Below, one piece after another: positions 51,299 through 60,367 of a stretch of DNA of 64,000 bases. Origin of the DNA: Amycolatopsis sp. NBC_01480 (lineage in GTDB: Bacteria; Actinomycetota; Actinomycetes; Mycobacteriales; Pseudonocardiaceae); contig NZ_CP109442.1 in assembly GCF_036227205.1 (NCBI RefSeq), positions 5,704,001-5,768,000 of the forward strand. Direction: 5' to 3'. The position numbers and the translations under genes were made by a program. A model generated the notes under the pieces. It was not told the origin of the DNA, ran no database searches, and saw only the letters and a program-made list of their open reading frames with translations. Each line of letters begins with the position of its first letter. Position 1 is the stretch's first letter.

Positions 51299-52399
51299 AT
51301 GCGCATGACCGCGGCGGTGACCGAGTCGAAAGGCGCGGCTTTCACGCTGGCCGAGCTGGAACTCGACGAACCCCGGCGGAACGAGGTGATCGTCCGGCTC
51401 GTGGGCTCCGGAGTGTGCCACACCGACCTGGCGGTGCGCGACCAGCGGCGTCCCGTGCCGCTGCCCGCGGTACTCGGCCACGAGGGCGCCGGGATCGTCG
51501 AAACCGTCGGGGCGGACGTCACCTCCGTCTCGGCCGGCGACCACGTGGTGCTCACCTTCAGCTCCTGCGGCACCTGCCGGATGTGCATCCGAGGGCGATC
51601 CGCTTACTGCGACCACTTCGTGGCCTGCAATTTCGCCGGTGGCCGCGCCGACGGCAGCACTACCCTGCACCGGGAAGCGGGCGACGTCCACGGAGTTTTC
51701 TTCGGACAGTCGGCCTTCGCAACCCACGCCTTGGCGACCGAGCGCAACATCGTGAAGGTGGCACCGGAGGCACCGCTGGAACTGCTCGGCCCGCTGGGGT
51801 GCGGCGTCCAGACGGGCGCGGGCGCCGTGCTCAACGCCCTGCGGCCGCCGGCGGGCAGCAGCATCGCCGTCTTCGGCGCCGGGTCGGTCGGCCTCAGTGC
51901 GGTCATGGCGGCGATCGTCGCGGGGTGTACGACCATCGTGGCCGTCGACCTCAACGAACAGCGCCTGGAACTGGCACGGGAGCTGGGCGCGACGCACGTC
52001 ATCAACGGTGCCGACGACGAGGCGGTCGACCGCCTCCGCCGGCTCACCGGCGGTGCGGGCCTCGACTACACGCTGGACACCACCGGTGTCCCGCACGTGC
52101 TCCGGCGCGCGGTCAGCGCCCTCAACCGGGGCGGGACCTGCGGTCTCGTCGGCAGTTCCGCGCCCGGCACCGAGGTGACCCTGGACATGCCGAGCTTGCT
52201 GTTCGGACGGACCGTGCGCGGCATCATCGAGGGCGACAGCGTTCCGCAGCTGGTCATTCCGGCGCTCGTCGATCTCCACCGGCAGGGGCGGTTTCCGCTC
52301 GACAAGCTGATCACGACCTACCCCTTCGAGGACATCAACCGGGCCGTCGAGGACGCGGAGAACGGCCTCATCGTCAAACCCGTCCTCACCTACGCCTGA
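51299..52399 (+). CDS. Zinc-dependent alcohol dehydrogenase (class III/aryl-alcohol type)
   Basis: 366 residues; ATG behind GGTGGAGACACGAA. Catalytic-zinc ligands Cys in GSGVCHTDLAV, His-Glu in LGHEGAG, and Cys in LGPLGCGVQTGAGAV; structural-zinc cysteines in SSCGTCRMCIRGRSAYCDHF; NAD motif SIAVFGAGSVGLSAVMAAIV followed by VAVDLNEQRLELARELGA with the Asp that selects NAD over NADP. The pattern resembles benzyl/aryl-alcohol dehydrogenases (XylB/AreB). It is the last gene of the transporter-dehydratase unit, 55 bp after it, and may oxidise the substrate's hydroxyl group. Confidence 0.92.
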   Translation: MRMTAAVTESKGAAFTLAELELDEPRRNEVIVRLVGSGVCHTDLAVRDQRRPVPLPAVLGHEGAGIVETVGADVTSVSAGDHVVLTFSSCGTCRMCIRGRSAYCDHFVACNFAGGRADGSTTLHREAGDVHGVFFGQSAFATHALATERNIVKVAPEAPLELLGPLGCGVQTGAGAVLNALRPPAGSSIAVFGAGSVGLSAVMAAIVAGCTTIVAVDLNEQRLELARELGATHVINGADDEAVDRLRRLTGGAGLDYTLDTTGVPHVLRRAVSALNRGGTCGLVGSSAPGTEVTLDMPSLLFGRTVRGIIEGDSVPQLVIPALVDLHRQGRFPLDKLITTYPFEDINRAVEDAENGLIVKPVLTYA

Positions 52400-52424
52400 C
52401 CCACGCCCGGTCTGCGCGGCGGTC

Positions 52425-52964
52425 CTACGAGTCGCGGGACAAATATTCGGTCCAGCCGCGCGTGGCCCGCAGCAACTCTTCGTGGGAGGCGTCGTCGAAG
52501 GCGCGCAGCTTCAGGAAGTGCTGCGTGATCGTCAGGCCGAGGATGCCGCTCACGGTGATCAGGGCGCGCAGGTGTGCGTCGTCGCCCTTCAGTGACCGGG
52601 CGAGGTTGTCGACGCGTTCGTCGAGGTAGGACCGCATCGTGTCGGCGGCTTCGGGCACCGTGAGCATGGACCGGACGAGTGCGCTCGTCTCCGGGGGCAG
52701 TTCGCGCAGCCGGTTGGCGAGGACCTCCAGCAGGTGCTCGGCGGCGCTCTCGACGTCGTCGCTGGGCAGCTGGACGGCGGCGGTGAACAGGGCCGCCTTC
52801 GAGCCGTAGTGCTGCATCACCAGCGAGGCGTCCACGCCCGCCGCGCCGGCGATGCCCCGGATCGTCGCGCCCTCGAAGCCGCGGGTCGCGAACTCCTGCC
52901 GTGCGGCGACGAGGATCCGCTGTGCGGTACGGGCGCGTCTGGCGTCGCGGGAGGTCTCGGTCAT
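52425..52964 (-). CDS. TetR/AcrR family transcriptional regulator
   Basis: 179 residues from ATG at 52964. Helix-turn-helix: RILVAARQEFATRGFEGATI, RGIAGAAGVDASLVMQHYGS, KAALFTAAVQ. The short C-terminal domain (LANRLRELPPETSALVRSML, GILGLTITQHFLKLRAFDDA) matches the TetR_C_17/PsrA-like actinomycete group with QHF. Divergent from the decarboxylase-patatin pair; a perfect 20-bp palindrome lies 30 bp from its start. Probable repressor of that pair. Confidence 0.9.
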   Translation of the reverse strand: MTETSRDARRARTAQRILVAARQEFATRGFEGATIRGIAGAAGVDASLVMQHYGSKAALFTAAVQLPSDDVESAAEHLLEVLANRLRELPPETSALVRSMLTVPEAADTMRSYLDERVDNLARSLKGDDAHLRALITVSGILGLTITQHFLKLRAFDDASHEELLRATRGWTEYLSRDS

Positions 52965-53004
52965 CGCTTCACTCTACAGTCGTTGAGCGATTCGTGTACA
53001 GTCT

Positions 53005-53024
53005 CACTCAACGGCGGTTGAGTG
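53005..53024. promoter_or_regulatory. TetR operator palindrome before the decarboxylase gene
   Basis: CACTCAACGGCGGTTGAGTG is perfect (8-base arms around GGCG). A further CGTTGAG at 52981-52987 is the inverse of CTCAACG at 53007-53013, so a second half-site lies upstream. ACTCAACNNNNGTTGAGT-type dyads are frequent for TetR proteins of this C-terminal group. Confidence 0.8.
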
Positions 53025-53053
53025 GGCTGCCCGCAGCGGATCGGGGACCTGGC

Positions 53054-54055
53054 GTGGCACTCATCGCGATCGAAGAACACTGGAACCTGCCCGAGCTCAC
53101 CTCGGCGGTGCAGGCACTCCCGGAAGACCGCGGTGACCCGAGCGTCATGCTCGACGGGCTGGGCGACAACCTCGAGCGCCTCCACGACATCGGCGACGCC
53201 CGGATCGCGGCGATGGACGCCCAGGGCGTCGACCTGCAGATCCTCTCGCTGGCGCCACCCGGGACACAGCCGCTGGAGCCGGCGGACGCACGTACGCTGA
53301 GCAGGCGGGCCAATGACATCGCGGCCGAGGCCGTCGGCCGGTACCCGGCGCGGCTGCGGGCCTTCTCCACCCTGCCGATGGCGGACCCGGCAGCCGCCGT
53401 CGCGGAGCTCGAACGCGCGGCCGGGCTCGGGTTCGTCGGAGCGATGGTCTACGGGCGGACGGCCGAGACGCCGCTGGACGACCCGCGTTACGACGACCTG
53501 TTCGCCGCCGCCGCGGCCTTGCGGCAGCCGATCTTCATCCACCCGCAGATTCCCTCGCGCACGGTCCGTGAAGCCGTCTACAGCGGCTTCGACCCGTTGA
53601 CCGAGCTGGCCTTGGCGACTTTCGGCTGGGGGTGGCACCTGGAGGCCGCGGTCGCCGCCTTGCGCCTGATCGTCCGCGGCACCTTCGATCGCCATCCCGG
53701 CCTGCAGCTCGTGCTCGGTCATTGGGGCGAACTTCTGTTGTTCTGGACCGACCGCACCGACAGCCTCTCGAGTCTCGCAGGGTTGGACCGGAAGGTGTCG
53801 GACTACGTCCGCTCCAACATTCACATCACCAGTTCCGGGATGTTCGATCCCGCGCTGCTGCGTCATGTCCTGGAGGTCACGACGCCCGACCGGCTGCTGT
53901 TCTCGAGCGACTACCCCTTCCAGCGGCCGGACAAGACGGACATCGAGAAGTTCCTCATCGAGTTCCCGACCGACGAAGACCGCGGCAAGTTCACCGCAGG
54001 CAACGCCTGCTCCCTTTTCGGTATCGACATCACATCACGGAAGGAACAGCAATGA
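53054..54055 (+). CDS. Amidohydrolase-family decarboxylase (gamma-resorcylate decarboxylase type)
   Basis: 333 residues from GTG behind CGGGGACCTGGC. The N-terminus ALIAIEEHWNLPEL carries the E-E-H form of the metal motif found in gamma-resorcylate (2,6-dihydroxybenzoate) decarboxylases rather than the HxH of hydrolytic members. Further metal and catalytic residues: His in PIFIHPQIP, His-Trp-Gly in LQLVLGHWGELLLFWTDRTD, Asp in LLFSSDYPFQRPDKTDIEKF. It would remove CO2 from an aromatic carboxylate, zinc- or manganese-dependent. Its TGA overlaps the ATG of the patatin gene. The call to this subgroup is from motif similarity; alternative amidohydrolase_2 functions remain possible. Confidence 0.85.
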   Translation: MALIAIEEHWNLPELTSAVQALPEDRGDPSVMLDGLGDNLERLHDIGDARIAAMDAQGVDLQILSLAPPGTQPLEPADARTLSRRANDIAAEAVGRYPARLRAFSTLPMADPAAAVAELERAAGLGFVGAMVYGRTAETPLDDPRYDDLFAAAAALRQPIFIHPQIPSRTVREAVYSGFDPLTELALATFGWGWHLEAAVAALRLIVRGTFDRHPGLQLVLGHWGELLLFWTDRTDSLSSLAGLDRKVSDYVRSNIHITSSGMFDPALLRHVLEVTTPDRLLFSSDYPFQRPDKTDIEKFLIEFPTDEDRGKFTAGNACSLFGIDITSRKEQQ

Positions 54056-54939
54056 CTCTTCAAGGAAATGGCTCACCCACCCGCGCGGTCGTTCTCGGCG
54101 GCGGCGGATCCGTTGGTGTTGCTTGGCAGACGGGTTTGCTCACCGGATTGCGTGAAACCGGCGTCGACTTGGCGGAAGCGCCGGCGATCGTGGGCACGTC
54201 GGCGGGATCCCTGGTCGGTGCGATGCTGGCCTGCGGCCGTGACGTCACCGACGCGCTCGCCGTCTTGGCGGAGGTGGGGAAGAAGCTCGACTTCGGCAGC
54301 TTGGGGGCGGGCTCGCAAAGCTTCCTGGACGCGTCGCGCCAAGCCGTCTTCGCCGCCGATCCGCGGCAAGCGCTGCGGGCGATCGGTTCTGCGGCACAGG
54401 AAGCATCGACCACACTCACCGAAGACGACTACCTCGGCCTGCTCGGAACACTCGACGGTGTCGCCTGGCCCGCCGGGTTCCGCTGCACGGCGATCGACAC
54501 CGGCACCGGCGAGCTTGTCGTGTGGGGCGAAGAATCCGGTGTTCCGCTGCTCCACGCGGTCGCGGCCAGCTGCGTCGTGCCGATGCTGTTCCCTGCCGTC
54601 ACCATCAACGGAAACCGCTACATGGACGGCGGAATCGTCAACCACCTGAACGCCGCGGCGGCGCCACCGAGCGACGTTCTCGTGGTCGTGTCCTGCCTGC
54701 CGCTCGAGGCCCCGAGTGGCGCACCCGGCAGCGATCGATCCCCTTCGACGATCAAGGCGGACTTCGAAGTGGCCCAGCTGCGTGGAAAAACCCGGCTGGT
54801 GGCCGTGGACCCCGACTTCGGCGACCTCGAAGCGCCGGTGAAGATGATGGACCCGGAGACGGCCGGTCGGGCTTTTCACATCGGCAGGCGCCAGGCCGAA
54901 CGCGAGGCGGCAGCGATCCAGGCCGCCTGGGACTCCTGA
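54052..54939 (+). CDS. Patatin-like phospholipase/serine esterase
   Basis: 295 residues, starting within the stop codon of the previous gene (ATGA). Patatin marks in order: AVVLGGGGSVGVAWQTGLLT (glycine-rich oxyanion loop), APAIVGTSAGSLVGAMLA with the GTSAGS nucleophile Ser, and RYMDGGIVNHLNAAAA with the catalytic Asp of the DGG motif. No signal peptide or membrane segment, so it acts in the cytoplasm on lipid or acyl-thioester-like esters. Tight coupling to a decarboxylase is unusual and suggests that the substrate is delivered as an ester. Length is normal for bacterial patatins. Confidence 0.9.
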   Translation: MTLQGNGSPTRAVVLGGGGSVGVAWQTGLLTGLRETGVDLAEAPAIVGTSAGSLVGAMLACGRDVTDALAVLAEVGKKLDFGSLGAGSQSFLDASRQAVFAADPRQALRAIGSAAQEASTTLTEDDYLGLLGTLDGVAWPAGFRCTAIDTGTGELVVWGEESGVPLLHAVAASCVVPMLFPAVTINGNRYMDGGIVNHLNAAAAPPSDVLVVVSCLPLEAPSGAPGSDRSPSTIKADFEVAQLRGKTRLVAVDPDFGDLEAPVKMMDPETAGRAFHIGRRQAEREAAAIQAAWDS

Positions 54940-55043
54940 TGGTCAGCGGGATCCTGATATCGGCGGGTGGCCTCCGGAGGTAGATCTCGTCGCCGCTTAC
55001 CGGGGCGCCCGGCTCGCCGGAGAATCTACTGCGGTGCCGGTGG

Positions 55044-55664
55044 TCACGAGAGGCTGAGCCAGCGGTCGAGTTCGTCGAGGACGTTCTCCACCATCGGGCG
55101 CAGTTCGTGGGCGATCTCGGCCTGGCTCTGGCCTTCGCTGGTGCGGCGGCCGGCATCGCCGATGATGATCCGGAACACCGCGGCGAGCGCGATGCCTTGA
55201 AGCCTGGCGACTTCCGGCGTCACCGCAGTGGTGTCACTGATGGCAGCGGCCAGGGCAGCGGCTTGGCGGTCGGTCAACTCCAGCATCAGCCGGTGCACGG
55301 TCGGGCTGATGGCGGCCAGGTGGCCGAGTTCGCCGCGCCAGATCTCCGGTGGAATGGCGGGAATCCCGGCGAGGGTTTCATCGAGGACGAAGTCGCGGAT
55401 CGCGGCGGCCGGAGTGACGGCCGGCGGCCGGGAGCGGATCAGCTCGCACAGCCGGTCCTGAATCTGCTGTTCGCGATCAGTGACCAGCTTGTCCTTGGTC
55501 GGAAAGTAGTTGTAGACGGTTTGCTCGGCGACCTCGGCCTCCCGCGCAACGTCGCTGACCGCGACACGTTCGTACCCGTGCTCAGCGAACAGGCGGGCCG
55601 CCGTCTCGGCGATGAGCCGGCGCGTGCGCGCCTTCTTCAGCTCGCGCAGTCCCGTAGTGGCCAC
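55044..55664 (-). CDS. TetR/AcrR family transcriptional regulator
   Basis: 206 residues from GTG at 55664; a longer frame starts at a TTG at 55691. Helix-turn-helix: RRLIAETAARLFAEHGYERV, AVSDVAREAEVAEQTVYNYF, PTKDKLVTDREQQI. EQTVYNYFPTKDKLVTDRE is characteristic of actinomycete TetR proteins that regulate small reductase operons. The C-terminal domain carries LGHLAAISPTVHRLMLELTD. Divergent from two NmrA-like reductases and a cupin gene; an inverted repeat of GAGTCAACTC lies upstream of that operon. Confidence 0.9.
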   Translation of the reverse strand: MATTGLRELKKARTRRLIAETAARLFAEHGYERVAVSDVAREAEVAEQTVYNYFPTKDKLVTDREQQIQDRLCELIRSRPPAVTPAAAIRDFVLDETLAGIPAIPPEIWRGELGHLAAISPTVHRLMLELTDRQAAALAAAISDTTAVTPEVARLQGIALAAVFRIIIGDAGRRTSEGQSQAEIAHELRPMVENVLDELDRWLSLS

Positions 55665-55778
55665 CCGTGCATGGTAGCAGGGCCACTCCAAGTTTGTACT
55701 GAACTCTATACATCGACCGGACCCAATCGTCGCGGGAAGGCGCTACCCGCGGCACCGCGGTGAGGAGTGCTATGGTTA

Positions 55779-55806
55779 GAGTCAACTCCAAAATTAGAGT
55801 TGACTC
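55779..55806. promoter_or_regulatory. TetR operator before the NmrA-cupin operon
   Basis: GAGTCAACTC (55779-55788) and GAGTTGACTC (55797-55806) are exact inverses, 8 bp apart, the outer bases extending to TAGAGTC and GACTCAA. TAGAGTTGACTC-like dyads fit TetR sites. The site lies 44 bp before the first gene and 115 bp from the tetR start. Confidence 0.82.
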
Positions 55807-55849
55807 AATCAAGGTGAGCCACTCGTCTCAACCGTAGGGAGACGGCACG

Positions 55850-56704
55850 ATGATCCTCGTCACGACGGCAGGCAAAGTGGGTGCGGAGACAGCGAGGTTG
55901 CTCGCCGGGCAACGAGAACCGGTGCGGATCCTGGTCCGCGACCCGGTGAAGGCCGAGCCGCTCGCCCAGGCCGGCGCCGAGGTCGTCGTTGGTGATCTGG
56001 GTGTGCCGGCGACCGTCGACGCGGCGATGAAGGGCGTCTCGGCCGTGGTTCTCGTCAGCCCGGCGATACCCGCCGAGGAGCTGAACGTGATCGCCGGTGC
56101 TGTCCGGGCCGGCGTCGGGCACGTCGTGAAGATCACCAGCAAGTCCTCCATCGACTCTCCCATCGCGCGGCGGCGTGACCAGGCCGAGATCGAGAACGGC
56201 CTGATCGCCGGCGGGCTCGGCTACACGCTGCTGAAGAACAACGCCTACATGCAGAACTTCCTCATGTCGGCCCCCGCGATCGCCGGGACGAGCAGCTTCG
56301 GGTCCGCCGCCGGTGACGGTCGGATCGGCATGATCGACACCCGCGACGTCGCCGCCGTCGCCGCGGCGATCGCTTCCTCACCTGCCGATCACGTCGGCAA
56401 GACGTACTGGCCGACGGGGCCCGAGAGCCTGTCCTACCCCGACGCGGCAGCGGTCTTCTCGACGGTGCTCGGCCGGCCCATCACGTTCCACCCGTTGACC
56501 TACTCGGAGCAGAAGCAGGCCATGGTCGAGGCCGGCGTTCCGGAACACATCGCCGAGATGAACACCCAGGCCATCACGTTGTTCGCCGAGGGCGACTCCG
56601 ATTGGGTCACCGGCGACGTGCCCTCGATCCTCGGCCGGCCGGCGCGGACGTTCGCGCAGTTCGTCCACGACAACGCCGCGGCGTTCTCCGCGAGCAGGCG
56701 TTGA
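55850..56704 (+). CDS. NmrA-like NAD(P)-binding oxidoreductase
   Basis: 284 residues; ATG behind GTAGGGAGACGGCACG. MILVTTAGKVGAETARLLAG gives an unusual GxxG turn in which the first Gly follows TTA; VRILVRDPVKAEPLAQAGAE, HVVKITSKSSIDSP and LLKNNAYMQNFLMSAPAI match NmrA/HSCARG-type and TMR-like enzymes (the LRxxxYMQNxL motif). It is first in a three-gene unit with another NmrA-like protein and a cupin. It probably acts as an NADPH-dependent reductase or sensor; the substrate is unknown. Confidence 0.85.
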   Translation: MILVTTAGKVGAETARLLAGQREPVRILVRDPVKAEPLAQAGAEVVVGDLGVPATVDAAMKGVSAVVLVSPAIPAEELNVIAGAVRAGVGHVVKITSKSSIDSPIARRRDQAEIENGLIAGGLGYTLLKNNAYMQNFLMSAPAIAGTSSFGSAAGDGRIGMIDTRDVAAVAAAIASSPADHVGKTYWPTGPESLSYPDAAAVFSTVLGRPITFHPLTYSEQKQAMVEAGVPEHIAEMNTQAITLFAEGDSDWVTGDVPSILGRPARTFAQFVHDNAAAFSASRR

Positions 56705-56768
56705 CCCCGCAGGTCGCTCCGTTCTCGCCGCCGGCAGGTACGCCTCATCGTTCACGGGAGGAATCACC

Positions 56769-57719
<951 letters not shown>

Positions 57720-57756
57720 GAGTGCGGCACAGACGTCCATCAGCCGAGGAGGATTG

Positions 57757-58290
57757 ATGTCATCACCCGGAAATACCCGAAATTCCACCACCGTTTTCCC
57801 GGACCGAGACGGCTTCGTCGCCAGTAAAGACGACGCGCCGGCGTATTGGTTCTACGGCACGCTCTGGATCATCCTCGCCGACATCCACCAGACCGGCGGC
57901 TCGTTCTCCGTCATCGAGCAGTGGATGCGGGCGGGGGTCGGGCCGCCGCTGCACGTCCACAACGTCGACGAGTGGTTCTTCGTCTTCAGCGGAGCGATGG
58001 ACATGCAGCTCGGGGAACGCCACGTCACGGCCACGGCAGGAGACTCGATCTGGATACCTCGCGGCACCGATCACGCCTTCACGACCAGCCAGGAAACGCA
58101 CGTCCTCAACGGTTACGCGCCCGGCGGCGTCGAGCAGATCATCGCCGGGATCGGGATGCCGGCCCAGCGCCGCGAGTTGCCACCGGAGGACCTCGAGCTA
58201 CCGAACTCCGACGCCTTCGGTCGATTGCTCGACAACTACTGGTCCTCCCTCAGCACCAACAGCTGGGCCCGGACCGCACCTCAACGCTGA
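57757..58290 (+). CDS. Cupin domain protein
   Basis: 177 residues from ATG at 57757 behind CGAGGAGGATTG. A single cupin barrel with metal motif PPLHVHNVDEWFFVFSGAMD (G-x5-HxH-x3-4-E) and a second motif around GDSIWIPRGTDHAFTTSQET. Upstream YWFYGTLWIILADIHQTGGS is typical of quercetinase/RmlC-like cupins. It closes the three-gene unit begun at 55850, 37 bp after the preceding gene, and may act on the same compound as the two reductases or sense it. Whether it is enzymatic cannot be told. Confidence 0.88.
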   Translation: MSSPGNTRNSTTVFPDRDGFVASKDDAPAYWFYGTLWIILADIHQTGGSFSVIEQWMRAGVGPPLHVHNVDEWFFVFSGAMDMQLGERHVTATAGDSIWIPRGTDHAFTTSQETHVLNGYAPGGVEQIIAGIGMPAQRRELPPEDLELPNSDAFGRLLDNYWSSLSTNSWARTAPQR

Positions 58291-58708
58291 ATCCATCCGC
58301 CTGGCATGGGTGCTGTGACCAGCAGAGTAAACCAGGCCCTGAGTGGCTGGACCGACTGCTTCCGGCACGCCGCCTGCAAGCTGAGGGTTCTCCCGTGCGG
58401 TGGACACCGAGTTGGCAGGACTTCGGTGCGGCTGGACGGATGAGCCGGCCGTGTCCTCCTTGCCGTGCGTGGGCGTCGACCGGGGCTTCCACCTGGCCGG
58501 CCGAGCCGGCCGTGCTGCACCTTGCTGCGCGGCGGATGTTCAGCGGGTGGCACCCAGGTTGCGAAGCCGGCCGAGTGCTGCCCGTAAGGACCGGACAGCC
58601 GGACTTTCGGGCAACCCTACGGTCTGCCGGCGCCCAGGAGCAACGTGATTCCGTTTCCGACGTCTTCGGAGACAAAGCTTCAACAAAAGCTGCAAGAGGG
58701 GCGCCGAG
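58291..58708. other. Gap without recognisable gene
   Basis: 418 bp between the cupin gene and the lipoprotein gene. No coding similarity seen on either strand; frames that are open look like GC-rich noise. A repeated GGCCGGCCGAGCCGGCCG (58497-58514) gives a strong local dyad. It should contain the lipoprotein promoter, but no clear -35/-10 pair was found. Confidence 0.5.
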
Positions 58709-59611
58709 ATGGAATTCACCGCGAAGAAGACTATCAAAATGGCCGTGGTTGCCGGGGCATTCACTGCCACCGCTCTGCTTTCCGCGTGCAGCGGGAACAA
58801 TGCCGCGGGCACCAGTCCTCCGGTGCAGAACGCGATGGCGATGGCGACGGCGGCGGCCGTGGAGCAGGTGCCGGAAGGCGGCGGCCAGGGGGCTGCCACC
58901 GGAGGTGCCGGCGCCGCGGATTCCGGCACCGCGCCGAACGGCGACGTCAACTGCAGCCGGCACGGCGGCCAGGTCGGCGCACCGGGACGGCCGAAGATGG
59001 ACCTGATCGCGGTGGCCGCCACCGATGGAACCACGCCAGGCTGCACCGAGGCGTTCACCGTGATCACCGAGTACTACCAGCAGTTGCCGCAAGCCGAAGG
59101 CCCGGGCGAGCGGGTGCTCGACGTCCGGGGAAAGTGGACCTGCGCCCGTCAGGCGGACTCCGCAGGCGGCAGTCAGGGTGCGGTGGTCTGTGGCGTGCCC
59201 AACAGCTCCCTGCAGCTGGAGACGAGGCCCTCGGCCGGCGCCGGCAAGACGCCGGTCCGCCTGTTCCCGAACACCACTCAAACGGTGCAGTTCGCCGGGT
59301 ACGACGCCGGTGCGCAGATGGTCCGCTTCCAGCTGGCCACCCGCCAGGAGGGCGGTCCGGACGGCAGCCACTACGTGCCCCTCGACGGCAAGACCTACCG
59401 GCTTCCGCTGCAGAAGGGCGGCAAGGTGCTCAGCGCGGCCACCCTCTGTCCCGGCAACTCGGTCACCATCGACGGCCAGGGCTACGGCAACGGGCCGTGC
59501 AGCCAGGATCGCCTGCTCCAGCAGGTGAAGGACGGCAACCCGGTGCTCGCGCAGATCAATGTGACCGGCGACGACCAGATCGCCACGGTCAAGGAGATCT
59601 ACCACCCCTGA
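58709..59611 (+). CDS. Secreted lipoprotein of unknown function
   Basis: 300 residues; ATG behind AGAGGGGCGCCGAG. The leader MEFTAKKTIKMAVVAGAFTA ends in TALLSACSGN, a lipobox whose Cys would be lipidated, so the protein is anchored outside the membrane. A low-complexity Ala/Gly linker (GGGQGAATGGAGAADSGTAP) is followed by a folded part with conserved Cys pairs (NGDVNCSRHGGQVG, TPGCTEAFTVITEYYQQLP, GKWTCARQADSAGG, AVVCGVPNSS). Four to six cysteines suggest disulfides. No enzyme motif is evident. It ends 17 bp before a strong terminator and stands alone. Confidence 0.8.
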   Translation: MEFTAKKTIKMAVVAGAFTATALLSACSGNNAAGTSPPVQNAMAMATAAAVEQVPEGGGQGAATGGAGAADSGTAPNGDVNCSRHGGQVGAPGRPKMDLIAVAATDGTTPGCTEAFTVITEYYQQLPQAEGPGERVLDVRGKWTCARQADSAGGSQGAVVCGVPNSSLQLETRPSAGAGKTPVRLFPNTTQTVQFAGYDAGAQMVRFQLATRQEGGPDGSHYVPLDGKTYRLPLQKGGKVLSAATLCPGNSVTIDGQGYGNGPCSQDRLLQQVKDGNPVLAQINVTGDDQIATVKEIYHP

Positions 59612-59628
59612 TTCCGAGGAAATCGAAG

Positions 59629-59664
59629 ACCGGCAGCCGGGAATCCGCCCGGCTGCCGGTTTTC
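59629..59664 (+). terminator. Intrinsic terminator after the lipoprotein gene
   Basis: ACCGGCAGCCGGG (59629-59641) pairs exactly with CCCGGCTGCCGGT (59648-59660) around a 6-base loop, followed by TTTTC; GAAG before and TTTC after extend the stem by G-U and A-T pairs. One of the strongest hairpins in the window. Confidence 0.92.
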
Positions 59665-59728
59665 GGGCCGGCGGAAGTGGGGGCCGGTTCTGGCTGACCA
59701 TCAGATTCCACTGTGGACAGCCAATTAT

Positions 59729-59998
59729 CGAGGTTTCGCCTTCCCGCCGGACCATCATCGTGGCGAATGCTTTGACGTGCTCCGCGAGGCTGTCGAGGTG
59801 ATGGCAGCGGGACCGGATGTCGGCGAGCTGGCGCTGCTCGTCGTCGTCGAGCCTGCCGGGGCGACGCGGCAGCCAGCCGGTGACTTGGCGAACCTTGGGC
59901 GCGACCGACGGCGCCGGGGGTAGTGTGAGCATCTCGCGGAAAGGGTGCAGGTAGCGGCGGACGGTCTGCTTGCTGCCTACCCCTGGGTGGAGATCTCT
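59729..59998 (-). pseudogene. ISL3-family transposase fragment
   Basis: About 85 residues from the middle of an ISL3 transposase of another type than that at 1 kb: GVGSKQTVRRYLHPFRE, then VTGWLPRRPGRLDDDEQRQL, ADIRSRCHHLDSLAEHVKAF. The catalytic core and both ends are missing. The frame beyond is unrelated. It is part of an IS graveyard reaching to 60.35 kb. Confidence 0.85.
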
Positions 59999-60097
59999 CG
60001 AGTGAGTTGTGCGGCGTCGGTGACGCCCTCACCCCAGCGCCGGTGGATCACCCCGGGTTTTGCAGAGAGGCCGACCGCTCCGCGAAGGATGGACAGC

Positions 60098-60296
60098 GTG
60101 GCAACAGCAGGCAAGTACCCCGCGGAACTGAAGGAACGTGCCGTGGAGACGGTGCGTCAGCTGGAGAAAGAGCTAGGCCCAGGCCGCGGAGCGATCGCTC
60201 GTGTGGCGTCTTGGTCGGGGAGGAACCCCGAGTCCCTGCGGTACTGAAATCCTGAAGCTGGCCTCGGCTTTTTTCGCACGGGAAATGGATCCTTGA
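60098..60296 (+). pseudogene. Internally deleted IS3-family orfA
   Basis: The N-terminal half reads GKYPAELKERAVETVRQLEK, ELGPGRGAIARVA and ends in NPESLRY; immediately afterwards, in another frame, comes EILKLASAFFAREMDP followed by TGA, the normal C-terminus of IS3 OrfA. The 30 or so residues between (rest of the HTH and most of the zipper) are deleted. The GTG at 60098 is the natural start. No orfB follows. Confidence 0.8.
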
Positions 60297-60330
60297 CCAC
60301 CACGATGAGGTTTCTCAGTAGCGTCTTTGG

Positions 60331-60350
60331 TGATCCAAGAAACAGGCCCT
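60331..60350 (+). repeat. Solitary IS427-type end
   Basis: TGATCCAAGAAACAGGCCCT differs by one base from the right end of the IS427-type element (4511-4530). The next 17 bases (60351-60367) also match what follows that element, the tail of the alpha/beta-hydrolase gene, at 14 of 17 positions, although the sequence beyond is unrelated. No transposase or second end is nearby. Confidence 0.65.
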
Positions 60351-60367
60351 GGTCGCGCTGGGCGATG

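Noticed and set aside
58250..59932. Long minus-strand frame opposite the lipoprotein gene
   Set aside because: Only its first 70 codons are meaningful (ISL3 fragment); the rest is antisense to the lipoprotein and crosses its terminator.
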